From positions 1 to 48,508 of the IMG/VR virus record IMGVR_UViG_3300035703_000137: 48,508 nucleotides of DNA. One strand, given 5' to 3'. The notes under the pieces are model-generated. The model did no database searches. It was given only the letters and a program-made list of their open reading frames with translations, and was not told where the DNA came from. Both the position numbers and the translations under genes were made by a program. Of this stretch, positions 37,080-46,583 are shown one piece after another (within the stretch, counting starts at the first letter, position 1; the number at the start of each line of letters is the position of its first letter). The DNA is from a virus.

Positions 37080-40000
37080 CTACCGCGTGGATTGTCGGGT
37101 AGACCGACTGCTCTCGCGCCCGGTTCGGCCGCCTGGTGTGGCAGATCCGCCACTCTGCGGCTTCGGGGTCGCCGGACCGCCCCACATGGTCTGCCAGGCG
37201 TTCTTGATCGCCGGGTTGCCGGAGCCGCCCGCCATCAATGCGAAGGACAGCCACGGGCTCGGCGACGTCAGCGAGATCCCGGCGTTGACCGCCGGCTCGA
37301 CGAACAGGCTGTAGGCGGCGCCCGCCAGGTTCCGCTCCTTGGTGAAGGTGCGGTCGCTATCCTTGGCGAGCACGGTCTTCATGGTCGACGACAGGGTGCC
37401 GGCCGTCGGGCCGAGCAGCGCCACCAGCGGATCCTTGCCGTAGCGGGTGTTGGAGATCGCGTTGATGACCGGATCGAGCGCGCCGAAGATGCCGGCGCGC
37501 GACCCCGCCTCCATCACCTTCTCGAGCGCCGTCTTCTCCTTGCGCGTCTCGGCCTTGTGCCCCGTCAGCAGCTCGCCGATCGCGTCGCCGGCCTCGTCGC
37601 GGCCCGCCTGAACGCCATAGCCGACCGCGTACATGACCGGGAGCGCGAGCGCGACCTTGGCGACCGCCAGCCGCTCCAGCGGGTCGAGCCCGGCCTTCTC
37701 ACCGGTGCGCCAGTTCTTGTTGGTGGCCGCCGTGTAGACCTCGCCACCGATGCGATAGAGCATCTTCGTGAAGGCGTAATTGAACGACTGCAGGTGAAAG
37801 ACGAGGCCCCCGACCGGATGGCTGGCGAGCCACGGCTTCAGCGCCGCGTTCGGGTCGATGATGAACGAGCTGCCGCGGATCATGGCCGTGCGGTACATGC
37901 CGGCGAAGCCCTCGTCGGCGCGCACGGTCTTCGCATCCGGCAGGTCTTCGCTCGACAGCAGCCACTGCGAGAAGCCCTTCTGTTCGCTGCGCGGGATGCC
38001 AAGCTCCTCCAGCCGGCGGGCGGCGACGCCCTTGCCGCGGCGGTTCTCCATGATGTCGCGCGCGTAGGTCCGCGTCTCGGCTTCGAGCAGGCCGAGGTTC
38101 GCGACGCGCACCGAATGCGTGTGCTGTTCCAGCAGGTTCGCGAGAAAAAACTTGCGCATCAGCAGTTCCTGCATGCGCGTCGTCGGCTCGACGCCGGAGC
38201 GCGCCATCATCGCGCCCTCGTAGCCCTTGCCGATGATGCCCAGGATCTCCGCGCGCTCGCGCGCCTCGATGCCGTGGCCGGACATCTGCTTGACGTATCC
38301 GGCCAGCACCTTCGGCAGGTCGGAGACCTTGCCGGAGCGGATCATCGGCCCGATCAGGTCGTTGACGCTCGAGATCGCCGCCTTCTCCAGAAGGCCCAGC
38401 GTCTGCTCGACCCGCACCCAGGAGAGGAAGTTCTGCACGCGGCCGTTTACTCGGTCGGCGCGAAGCTGGCCGGTGGCGGCCTGCCATGCCGAAATCGCCT
38501 CGCCGGCGAACTCGCGCCCGCCCTTCTCGATGATGCCCTTGATCAGGCCGTCGATCTTCTCGTTCTCAGCGCCGAAGCGCTTGGCGAGCTCGACGCGCTT
38601 CGTGGTCGATGCGATGTAGCGCATGAGCGCGTCCACCGGGTCCTTGACCAGCCAGGGCGCCAGCGACGTGTCGGCGCTCGGGCCGAACGACCGCGCCTTC
38701 TCCGAGCGCGCGGTCTTGCCGAACGCCTGGAAGTCGAGCGCGTCGGCGCCGGCCTGGCTGCTCAGGATTTTCTCGACCATCTCCTTCGCAGCCGCCTCGG
38801 CGTCGGCGCGGGCGAGCCCGGTCTTCCGGTACTCGCCGATCAGCTCCTTCTCGAATTGATTGGCGGTCTTCACTACTTCCAGCGTGTCGAGCATGCGGGG
38901 GAAGTAGTTCTTGGTCTGCCCCGTCTCGACGCCGCCGGCGCGGCGGTAGTCCAGCTCTTCCTTGAGCATCTTCGTCACAGCAGCCGCGGCCTTGCCGATC
39001 GGCGTGTCGTTCGACTGCCCGGCCAGGACCATCTTGCGGACCTGCTGCATGGCGCCGCGGTCCTCGGCCAGCTTGCCGAGGATGTTCGAGACCTCGTTGT
39101 GCCGCTCGCGGACGCGCGCGTGAAAGGCCTCCTGATAGCCGCGTCCAACGGCCTCGCGGCCGGCGGTGCCCGTCGGCTGCACGAGATCCGCGATCTCCTC
39201 GAACTCCTTGATCTTCGTGCGGCGGGCGAGCGAGCGGAGCCGGCCGTCGTTCGACATGAGAAGCGCACGCGCGATGTAGCGCGGCGTCTCGATGACGTTG
39301 CGCGTGACGCCCTTGGAGGGATCGGAGGCGGCCTTGATCTCGGCGATGCTGGTGAGGCTGTCCTTGACGTTCGCCGTCAGCCACTCGCTGCTCCGGCCGA
39401 TCAGCCGGCCGACTGACTTCCACACCTGGGGGTCGCCGATCGGGTTGGAGTAGAAGGTCGCGCTGCGCTGCGTGAGGTGACCGATCACGTCGCCGGCCTC
39501 GGCAACGTGTGGCTTCTCGTTGGCTTCAGCGTCTCGACGCACGCGGGCGGCACCCTCAGGGCCGCCAAGATAGTCGTTACCCTCTAGGCCGTATTTCTCG
39601 TACTTGACCTTGGAGCGCTCAGGCTCGTTCTTGCGCGTGAAATCCAGCGCCTCGCGCCGCGACATGAAGGGGCCGCCCGGTTCGGCAAATCCCATCTGGT
39701 CGGCGACCTTGTTGTTTCCAACAAACTGTTCGCCATCTCGCACTAGAGCGGCGTGCATCTCTCCGGGCTTGCCATAAACAACACTGCCGTCGTCCATGCG
39801 ACGCGCGACCACGAGCTTTGGTGCCTTCTCTCCTGACGGCTTCGGTGCATCATCGGACGGAGCACGGGGGCCATCACTGGCCGCGTCGGTGGCGCGCTCC
39901 GCGCCCCCACGATCCCCCGCGCTGGTGCGCACCGGCTCCGCTGCCGTGCTCCGTCCGGTCTGCCCGCCTTGCGGCGGGTCAGACGGTCCCTTGGTGTCGC

Positions 40001-42323
40001 TCTTGGCGCCCTTCGGCGGCTCGCCACCGGGGCCGGGATTGCGGCCGCGCTCGCGCACGGTGAAGCCGCCCGACGGGTGGTTCTCGATCTCGAAATGCTG
40101 GTCGACCGACTTCTTCTGTCCCTCGCCGACGATCCAACGCGCCGCCTGTTTCTGGTCGGAGAACTTGATGGGGCCGCCCTTGTCGGAGCGGACGAAGCCA
40201 AACTCGTCGATCGGATAGCGCTGGTCGGCGTCCAGATCCTGCGGCCGGTTCGACGTGCGGGTCTTCTGGTACTTCTGCTCGGCCTGCTCTCGCGCCCGCT
40301 GGCCGGCATCCTTCTCGCGTGCCTTGGCCCCCGCCTCCTGGCGGTACTGCTCGCGCGCGCGGAACTCGGCCTCGGCGGCGCTCCAGTCCTTGAAGCGCGC
40401 ACCCTCGCCCGGGGCCGCCTGCTCCGGGATCGGCGACCGGCCTTGAGCCGGGCCGGGGCCGCCATCGGGCGGCGCGTCGGGGGTCGCGCGGGCACCGGCG
40501 GCGCCCGGACCTTCCGAGCTCGCGCCAGGAAATTGCGTATTCGGGTCGGCATCCGTCGCGCGATAGGTCTGCGCGGGCTCGCGCCGGACCGGCTGGGCCT
40601 CGGTGCGCGGCAGCTCGGGCGCCGCCGGCGCCTTGGCGCGCTCGACGAAGTCCTGCGCCTGGCGCGGCTGGGCCGCATACTGCGACGACTTCAGGTCGCG
40701 CACCGGCACCTTGTAGTCGACGGCATCGGCCTCGGGCTGACCCGTGCGCGGATCGTAGCGCCGAACGGTCGCAACCTCGACCACGCGGCCGCGGGCATCG
40801 GGCTCCATGGTGCGGCTGACGACCTGGACGGGGAAGCCGTCGTCAATCATCACGGACTGCGCGTTGGCGCCTTCCGGCCGCGCCGCGGGCTGGGTGTCGC
40901 GGACCTCGGCGCCGGCACGATCGCGCTGCACTTCGGCCGCGCGGAAGGCTTCGCCGGCTTCGCGCTGGCCCTGAACCTGCTCGGGCGTCTGCGGCGCCCG
41001 CTCCGTCGGCACGACGAGCCGTTCCGGCGGAGACGACACGCCCTCGGCCACACGCGGCGGAGCGGCTTCTGCAGCGCCTCGGGCCTGCGCCTGGGCGATC
41101 TGCTCGGGCGTCATCTCGGTCGGACGGCCCGCCGGCATGTCGGGGCTCGGGAGCGACTTCTGCTCGACAGCGGCACGGCCGCCATTGGCCTCGAAGCCGG
41201 CCTGAGTGCCGGGATCGATCGCCTCGCCGGGCACGCGATAGGGCGGCGCCTGCGTCGGCGCATCGACCGGTGGTGCGACCTGCTCACCCTGGCGGATGAC
41301 CTCGGGCAGCGGCGCGCGCGGTTGCGGCAGGCTGGCGGCGGCCGGGTCCATCTCGCCGGCGGCGACCGCCTCCTGCTGGGCGCGGACCTGGTCGATGTCG
41401 ACAGCCTGCGGATCGGCGGGACGCACGGCCTCGGCTTCACGGCGGGCAGCCAGTCGCTCGCGCAGCACGCCGAGGCGGGGGTCGTCGGCGCTCTCGATGC
41501 CCGCACCGCGGGCGACGTGCAGGAGATCGTTCTCGTCCGCCAGAACGACCGCCAGATCGGCGGGCGCGATGTCTTCGGGGATGGCCTCGGGCGCAACGCC
41601 TTGACGCCGCGCAACCGCCTCGCGGATGGCGCGTGCGGCGCCGGCGAAGCCGACACCGCCGACTACACCGCCGAGAACGGGGGCGAGCAGGCGAGCCATT
41701 GGGCTATCGGGTGCCAGCTCGTCTGCCGCTTGCCCCGCGACACCGGCGCCGACGCCGACCGCGAGATCCGTGGCCGGGCTGTCGGCGATCAGGCGCGAGA
41801 CGTTTTGAGTAACGGTCGGCGCTGCGCCGGGCATGCCGCGCGCAAGAACGCGCGCCGGGGCGAGCGGCAGCGCGTTCGCGACCACCTCCTCGCCGATGCG
41901 GCCGACCCAGCGCTCGGTCGCGTTCTCCGGCTTCGGGAAGACCTGGCTGCGGTCGATCTCGTCCGTCAGCATCGGCAGCGGCTTGATCAACGGTTGCCGT
42001 CCGACGATCAGTTCGCTCAGGGTCGGCGACGTTACCGCCTCATGGACCTTGTTGATGCCGGCGATGCCGAGATTGGTGATCGTGTTGGCGATGTCGCCGA
42101 AGGTGCCGACGCCGCGCGCGACAGCGCGCCCGGTCAGGCCCGCTTGACGCGCAAGGCTGTCTGCGATCGACGGTTCCTCGACCTTGACGATGCCGGCCTT
42201 CAGGTCGAACTCGTCGCGCGGCATGTCGGCGTAGAACTTCTGATGCAGCCGATCGGCGAGATCTTCATCCGACATATCCGCGTATTGCGGATACTGCTGG
42301 CGGATTTCGGCGATGCTGGGCAT
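37080..42323 (-). CDS. Giant ejection/internal virion protein with polyvalent-protein-like regions
   Basis: The 1747-aa protein opens MPSIAEIRQQYPQYADMSDE and continues EDLADRLHQKFYADMPRDEF, the opening I recall from large podoviral ejection proteins. It has a Gly/Ala-rich amphipathic region (about 60-260), then a long Pro/Glu-rich disordered part (about 300-700). Two compact domains in the middle (IKFSDQKQAARWIVGEGQK and SVVYGKPGEMHAALVRDGEQ) have the look of polyvalent-protein-associated (LPD) domains. The C-terminal 850 residues are helical, with membrane-active Ala/Gly helices (LALPVMYAVGYGVQAG). It would be carried in the capsid and injected with the DNA. A transglycosylase motif was not found. 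Confidence 0.7.
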   Translation of the reverse strand: MPSIAEIRQQYPQYADMSDEDLADRLHQKFYADMPRDEFDLKAGIVKVEEPSIADSLARQAGLTGRAVARGVGTFGDIANTITNLGIAGINKVHEAVTSPTLSELIVGRQPLIKPLPMLTDEIDRSQVFPKPENATERWVGRIGEEVVANALPLAPARVLARGMPGAAPTVTQNVSRLIADSPATDLAVGVGAGVAGQAADELAPDSPMARLLAPVLGGVVGGVGFAGAARAIREAVARRQGVAPEAIPEDIAPADLAVVLADENDLLHVARGAGIESADDPRLGVLRERLAARREAEAVRPADPQAVDIDQVRAQQEAVAAGEMDPAAASLPQPRAPLPEVIRQGEQVAPPVDAPTQAPPYRVPGEAIDPGTQAGFEANGGRAAVEQKSLPSPDMPAGRPTEMTPEQIAQAQARGAAEAAPPRVAEGVSSPPERLVVPTERAPQTPEQVQGQREAGEAFRAAEVQRDRAGAEVRDTQPAARPEGANAQSVMIDDGFPVQVVSRTMEPDARGRVVEVATVRRYDPRTGQPEADAVDYKVPVRDLKSSQYAAQPRQAQDFVERAKAPAAPELPRTEAQPVRREPAQTYRATDADPNTQFPGASSEGPGAAGARATPDAPPDGGPGPAQGRSPIPEQAAPGEGARFKDWSAAEAEFRAREQYRQEAGAKAREKDAGQRAREQAEQKYQKTRTSNRPQDLDADQRYPIDEFGFVRSDKGGPIKFSDQKQAARWIVGEGQKKSVDQHFEIENHPSGGFTVRERGRNPGPGGEPPKGAKSDTKGPSDPPQGGQTGRSTAAEPVRTSAGDRGGAERATDAASDGPRAPSDDAPKPSGEKAPKLVVARRMDDGSVVYGKPGEMHAALVRDGEQFVGNNKVADQMGFAEPGGPFMSRREALDFTRKNEPERSKVKYEKYGLEGNDYLGGPEGAARVRRDAEANEKPHVAEAGDVIGHLTQRSATFYSNPIGDPQVWKSVGRLIGRSSEWLTANVKDSLTSIAEIKAASDPSKGVTRNVIETPRYIARALLMSNDGRLRSLARRTKIKEFEEIADLVQPTGTAGREAVGRGYQEAFHARVRERHNEVSNILGKLAEDRGAMQQVRKMVLAGQSNDTPIGKAAAAVTKMLKEELDYRRAGGVETGQTKNYFPRMLDTLEVVKTANQFEKELIGEYRKTGLARADAEAAAKEMVEKILSSQAGADALDFQAFGKTARSEKARSFGPSADTSLAPWLVKDPVDALMRYIASTTKRVELAKRFGAENEKIDGLIKGIIEKGGREFAGEAISAWQAATGQLRADRVNGRVQNFLSWVRVEQTLGLLEKAAISSVNDLIGPMIRSGKVSDLPKVLAGYVKQMSGHGIEARERAEILGIIGKGYEGAMMARSGVEPTTRMQELLMRKFFLANLLEQHTHSVRVANLGLLEAETRTYARDIMENRRGKGVAARRLEELGIPRSEQKGFSQWLLSSEDLPDAKTVRADEGFAGMYRTAMIRGSSFIIDPNAALKPWLASHPVGGLVFHLQSFNYAFTKMLYRIGGEVYTAATNKNWRTGEKAGLDPLERLAVAKVALALPVMYAVGYGVQAGRDEAGDAIGELLTGHKAETRKEKTALEKVMEAGSRAGIFGALDPVINAISNTRYGKDPLVALLGPTAGTLSSTMKTVLAKDSDRTFTKERNLAGAAYSLFVEPAVNAGISLTSPSPWLSFALMAGGSGNPAIKNAWQTMWGGPATPKPQSGGSATPGGRTGRESSRSTRQSTR

Positions 42324-43513
42324 CAGCGGATCCCCAGTGGATCGCTATTACCTCCGGGAGCGGGCGGGGCGCCGAGAGGCGCGCGCCGCGGAATGCGCTC
42401 GGTCGGGTTGGACCCGGCGTAGCCGCCGAAGATCTCCGGCTTCTTGTATTCCTCGGTCAGCTCGTCGAGCGCCTTGCGCACGGCCATGACCGGGTTGTCG
42501 CCGGACTGCATCAGTACCGCAGCCCGCTCGCGCACGGCCGCCTGCAGCTTCGGCGACATGGGCACACCCGTCGCCTTGCCGGTCGTCTTGTCGACGCTGT
42601 AACCGATCTGTGCATTGATCTCGCCATCGAGCTCGTCGACCGTCTTGAGATCGACCGCGGGCTTGGGGGTCGTAGCCTTCGACGCCTCTGACGCCTTACG
42701 CGCGCCTTCGTAATCACCATTGCGGATCATCTCGGCGATGACCTGCGAGACGCTTTCCGCCTTCGGCGGCACGGTGAGAGTGCTGGGGCGCGGCGGGCTC
42801 GGATTGTCGGGCGTGGCCGCCGGCGCCATCGGACGTTTCGGATCCTCCGGGTGGAAGCTCGTGGTCGTGCCCTGCGGCGTGTTGGTCGTGCCGTCGAAAC
42901 GACGGGCCATGCGCCCGGTCTCCTGCAGTCGCTCGCGCTCCATCGCGCCGGCGATCGTGTCGCGGTTGCGGCTGTTAAGCCCGCCCTCCTGCGTCGCTCG
43001 ATCTTCATCGAGCCGGCGCTCCTCGTCGGCGCGCAGAGCGGCCTGCGCCGGCTCGGTGTAGCTGTCGTTGAGACCGACCGGCCGCGCACCGGCACCGGCC
43101 GCCGAGCGACGGATCATATCCTCCGTGCCGCCCATGTTCGGCACGAGCGTCTGGATCAGGCTGGCGATGTTCTTGGGGTCGCCGCCGCCGCGCGCATAGG
43201 CCGTCAGTGCCTCGCGCGTCACGCGCGACTGCTCCTCGGGCGTCATGGTCGAGAGGCTGGCGAGCACGTTGGAAACCTGCTCGTTCGCGAAGATCTCGCG
43301 GTTCTTGCCCTCGGTCTGCGCCTTGTAATACTCGCCCTGCTGCACGCGCGGATCACGCTCCGGGTCGTAGGTCGCGGCGCCGACGAGGCCGGCGATGGCC
43401 TGGGCGATGCCGCCCATGGCGCCGTTCTGCGGGTCGGGGGGTGCGACGCTGAAGCCGCTGCTCGCGACGGGGCCGCCGGACGACTGCAGCAGGGGATTGC
43501 GGATGCGTGCCAT
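42323..43513 (-). CDS. Internal virion/ejection-associated protein
   Basis: The 396-aa protein starts at the ATG at 43513 behind AGAGGAA and ends overlapping the giant gene's start (TGATG). It is low-complexity with many Ala, Pro, Gln, Asp and Arg (AGGDPKNIASLIQTLVPNMG) and long charged helices (DEERRLDEDRATQEGGLNSR, REREMRNGDYEGARKASEAS-like). Such proteins form the internal core of short-tailed phages. No enzyme motif is visible. Confidence 0.6.
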   Translation of the reverse strand: MARIRNPLLQSSGGPVASSGFSVAPPDPQNGAMGGIAQAIAGLVGAATYDPERDPRVQQGEYYKAQTEGKNREIFANEQVSNVLASLSTMTPEEQSRVTREALTAYARGGGDPKNIASLIQTLVPNMGGTEDMIRRSAAGAGARPVGLNDSYTEPAQAALRADEERRLDEDRATQEGGLNSRNRDTIAGAMERERLQETGRMARRFDGTTNTPQGTTTSFHPEDPKRPMAPAATPDNPSPPRPSTLTVPPKAESVSQVIAEMIRNGDYEGARKASEASKATTPKPAVDLKTVDELDGEINAQIGYSVDKTTGKATGVPMSPKLQAAVRERAAVLMQSGDNPVMAVRKALDELTEEYKKPEIFGGYAGSNPTERIPRRAPLGAPPAPGGNSDPLGIR

Positions 43514-43522
43514 GTCTTCCTC

Positions 43523-44779
43523 TTACGGGCCGCTGCTGCCGGGGCGCGACTGGAACGGGCGCGTGATCGCGCTGCCGATCTTCGACCAGTTGGTCGTCGG
43601 GTTCTGAGCCATCGAGAAGCCGTAGCTGCCGAGTTGCTGCAGCAGGCCGCCGAGCATACTGGTCGACGGGGTCGAGCGGATGCGCATGTCGGTCAGGCCG
43701 CGCATCGTGTTCTCGTAGTTCGAGCTCGACCCGTTGACGGCGCCGATGTAGCGCCCGCTCGACGCATTCGATCCGTTCTCGTAGTCGATCGACGAGCCCA
43801 CAAGATTGTCGTTGAGCTGCGCGATGCTGTCGGCGAGCGACGCCTGCCGGTAAGCGGCGGGAACCTGCACCAGGCGCTTGCGCTGCGCGCTCTCGCGCAG
43901 CCCGCCTTCCATGGCGTCCGCGATGCTGCCGATCTTGTCCTCGGCGCGGTCGCCCGCCTGGCGATACTTGAGATCGGCCATGCCCAGCTCAGTCTCGAGC
44001 GGGGCCATGGAGATCCGAGCCTTGGTATCGAGGCCGGACAGGTCGCCCTTGAGCGTCGCGAGACGGCTCGCACCGCTGTCGAGCAGGTCGCCGTATGAGG
44101 CAACGGTTGCACCTGCATCGGCCACCGCACGCGCCCTGCCGGCGCCGCGGGCCTGCTCCGAGGCGATGGCGTTCTTGATCTCGTCACTGACGTTGATGTC
44201 GACGGTGCTGGGCGCAGTGACCGTGCCGCCGATGTCGGCCGATCGCTGCAAGCGCGATACATCACGGCCGGCTTCGGCCGAAGCGTGCCCCAGATCGGTG
44301 ATGCCGCGATCGACTGCGAGATCGGCGTCCTTCTGGAAACCGCGCTGGCGGCCGCTTTCGGCCGAGCGCAGCGCCTCGCCGAGCTGACGCGCGCTCTCGC
44401 GCTCGTCGTAGGCCTGATTGGTGACACCGCGACGGCCGGAAATCGCCTGAAGAATCACATCCGTCGAGCGGCCGATATCGTCCAGCTCGGCCTGCGTCTG
44501 AACCTGCTGGCCTTCGCGGTTGACGTCGCGAATGCGCGCGTCGCTTTCGTCGGTGGTGCGGACCCGCTTGTCGTACTCGCCGGACGAGCGCGTGAAGTCG
44601 CGCTCGTAGTTCTCATTCGAGAGCCGGCGGCGCTGGTCATACTCCTCGCGCGACATATCGGTCTGCCGGTTGACGGCAGCCTGGTTCGACGCAGCCGCGC
44701 GCGAAGCGGCGCGGCTGTTGAGATAGGTGCCGCCGGCAGTCGACGCCAGCGCGAGGCTCGTGGAAATCGGCTCGCACAT
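43523..44779 (-). CDS. Internal virion protein with MC-type N-terminus
   Basis: The 418-aa protein starts MCEPISTSLALASTAGGTYL, an N-terminal hydrophobic segment, followed by long charged helices (REEYDQRRRLSNENYERDFT, GEYDKRVRTTDESDARIRDV) and an Ala/Ser-rich C-terminus. Layout is that of internal core protein B of short-tailed phages: short hydrophobic start, coiled coil, unstructured end. It lies between two other genes of the same kind and separated from the next by 3 bp. Function in DNA ejection inferred. Confidence 0.65.
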   Translation of the reverse strand: MCEPISTSLALASTAGGTYLNSRAASRAAASNQAAVNRQTDMSREEYDQRRRLSNENYERDFTRSSGEYDKRVRTTDESDARIRDVNREGQQVQTQAELDDIGRSTDVILQAISGRRGVTNQAYDERESARQLGEALRSAESGRQRGFQKDADLAVDRGITDLGHASAEAGRDVSRLQRSADIGGTVTAPSTVDINVSDEIKNAIASEQARGAGRARAVADAGATVASYGDLLDSGASRLATLKGDLSGLDTKARISMAPLETELGMADLKYRQAGDRAEDKIGSIADAMEGGLRESAQRKRLVQVPAAYRQASLADSIAQLNDNLVGSSIDYENGSNASSGRYIGAVNGSSSNYENTMRGLTDMRIRSTPSTSMLGGLLQQLGSYGFSMAQNPTTNWSKIGSAITRPFQSRPGSSGP

Positions 44780-44782
44780 GGA

Positions 44783-45607
44783 TCAGCGCACCACGCGAAC
44801 GGGGCTGCCGGTGGAGAGGCCGTTGTAGAGACCGGCGGCCGGCTTCGGTTGGGGCTTGGGCGCCGGGCCGGGCCTCGCCGTCTTGGCGACGGTGGCGGCG
44901 ATCGGCGAAGCCAGCACGGGCGCGGGTGCCGGGCCAGGGATCGAGTGACGCGGGCCGATGGATCCGACCGGGGATGAAGGCCCAGGGTCGCCGCCGACGG
45001 GGCCGGGCACGACGCCGGTCGGCCCACCAAGGACTTCAGGCGACGCCACAGCCGCGCGCGCGACATCAACCATACTGACAGGCGCGGCGTTTGAGGCGGC
45101 AGCCTGCGCCGGGGACGGGGCACGGGCCGGGCGGGGGGTGTCCGTCGGCTGGGTGTCTATCCGCTCCTGGTGCTCGCGGCGCTCACGCGCCGCCGCCTCG
45201 TCCTGCTGGCGCTGCTGATCGGCGCGCACTCGAGCTTCAGCTTCGCCCTGAGCCGCTTCCCGCTGGCGCGCGGCGTCGGCCTCGCGACCCTCGCGCACGA
45301 CCATGTCGTAAGCGGTGTCGTCTTTAGGGCCAGTGGGCGACGTCATCTGCTGCTGCCACCGCTGCACGGCCGCATCGGTAAGTGCCGGGCCGAACGCCCG
45401 ACCGTCGGGGCCGTCGACACGACCGGACACAGCCGAATTGCCGCCGTAGCCGTTGCCGACGCTTGCGCCTGGCGCCTCGTTCGGCCCGCCATTCGCGATG
45501 GTCGCGGCGCCAAGAGCGTTCAGCCCGTTCACGACAGCGCCGAGCGACGTGTAGTCCATGAAGCCTAGCCCGGCTTGCGCTCCCGCGCCTTCGCCTTCGC
45601 CGCACAT
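44783..45607 (-). CDS. Internal virion protein, MCGxG N-terminus and GLYN-RVV C-terminus
   Basis: This 274-aa protein starts MCGEGEGAGAQAGLGFMDYT at the ATG at 45607 behind AAGGAG. A coiled-coil patch lies at about 100-145 (EADAARQREAAQGEAEARVR). The end is Pro/Ala-rich and finishes GLYNGLSTGSPVRVVR. The start and the end match the neighbouring 291-aa protein (MCGGG ... GLYNNTAPAARVVN), so the two form a pair. I recall MC-xx-G starts in other phage ejection proteins. Confidence 0.65.
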   Translation of the reverse strand: MCGEGEGAGAQAGLGFMDYTSLGAVVNGLNALGAATIANGGPNEAPGASVGNGYGGNSAVSGRVDGPDGRAFGPALTDAAVQRWQQQMTSPTGPKDDTAYDMVVREGREADAARQREAAQGEAEARVRADQQRQQDEAAARERREHQERIDTQPTDTPRPARAPSPAQAAASNAAPVSMVDVARAAVASPEVLGGPTGVVPGPVGGDPGPSSPVGSIGPRHSIPGPAPAPVLASPIAATVAKTARPGPAPKPQPKPAAGLYNGLSTGSPVRVVR

Positions 45608-45618
45608 GCGCGCGCTCC

Positions 45619-46494
45619 TTAGTTGACGACCCGCGCCGCGGGCGCGGTGTTGTTGTAGAGCCCCGGCGTCTGCGCGCCGGGCTGTGCCGCGCGCTTCGTG
45701 GCGCCCGGCACCATCGCCGCGAACGTGTCGCCGAGCGCGCCGTAGGTCGGGCGCTGGATGCCGCTCGCGACCAGCGACGGATCGCCGATCTGCGCGCCGC
45801 TCTGCGCCATGCTGCGCAGGTTGTTCTTGTTCTCGAGCACACCGGCGCGGAACGTATTGGCGGCATTGCGGCCCTCGGCCGCGATGCGCGCCTCGGCCTG
45901 GGCGCGCGTCTCCGCCAGCTTGCCGTAGGCCTTCGCCGCGGTCGTGCTGTCGAGCGTGCCCTTCTCGGCCAGGTCATAGGTCGTCTTCTTGACCGCGTCG
46001 TCGTACTGCGTCGCAACCTGCGGCGCGTAGAACGACGTGTAGTCGGTGACGAACCGATTGAAGTAATCGTCGTTGAAGCCTGCGAAGGCACTGTCGACGC
46101 TGCTTACCGCGCCGTCGATGCGCGCCTGGCGGGCGGTCGCTTCGTTACGGGCCTCCTGTGCGCGGCGCTCCTCGGCCTCGGCGGCGGTCCGGCGCTCGGT
46201 CTCGCGGCGGGTATTTTCTTCCTCGCGGACACGGCGGTTTTCTTCGGTGGTGCGCTGCTCGCTTTCGAGACGCCGGCGCTCGATCTCCTCGAGGCGGCGC
46301 TGGTACGCCTCCGCATCCTGGCGGCGCTGTTCCTCGGCCTGGCGCGCGCGCTCCTGCTCCTGCGCGTAACGGCGATCATACTCCGCCTGCTCGCGGGCGC
46401 GCTCCTCCTCTGCGCGGCGACGGTCTTCGTCGCGCTGGCGCCGGCTCTCCTCCTCTTGACGGGAGGTGTCGACGGGATCCCCGCCTCCGCACAT
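45619..46494 (-). CDS. Internal virion protein with long coiled coil
   Basis: This 291-aa protein starts MCGGGDPVDTSRQEEESRRQ behind CAGGGAGA. Residues about 15-120 are an almost pure charged coiled coil (RAEEERAREQAEYDRRYAQE and similar), unusually rich in Glu and Arg. The second half is globular and helical (DSAFAGFNDDYFNRFVTDYT) and ends PGLYNNTAPAARVVN. It is the first gene after the promoter at 46523. It probably forms part of the internal core or the ejection conduit. Confidence 0.65.
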   Translation of the reverse strand: MCGGGDPVDTSRQEEESRRQRDEDRRRAEEERAREQAEYDRRYAQEQERARQAEEQRRQDAEAYQRRLEEIERRRLESEQRTTEENRRVREEENTRRETERRTAAEAEERRAQEARNEATARQARIDGAVSSVDSAFAGFNDDYFNRFVTDYTSFYAPQVATQYDDAVKKTTYDLAEKGTLDSTTAAKAYGKLAETRAQAEARIAAEGRNAANTFRAGVLENKNNLRSMAQSGAQIGDPSLVASGIQRPTYGALGDTFAAMVPGATKRAAQPGAQTPGLYNNTAPAARVVN

Positions 46495-46522
46495 CTCTCA
46501 GGTTCTCCCTGATGTTGGGCAC

Positions 46523-46551
46523 AATATACAGTGATGACAGCGGCTTGTCCG
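46523..46551 (-). promoter_or_regulatory. Late promoter of the ejection-protein operon with operator on the -35
   Basis: On the minus strand CGGACA (46546-46551), a 17-bp spacer and TATATT (46523-46528) precede the ATG at 46494 by 28 bp. The dyad CCGACAAAATCCGAT (46549-46563) overlaps the -35 rather than the spacer. Confidence 0.6.
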
Positions 46552-46583
46552 ACAAAATCCGATGTACCGACAGGAGCCGAAAA

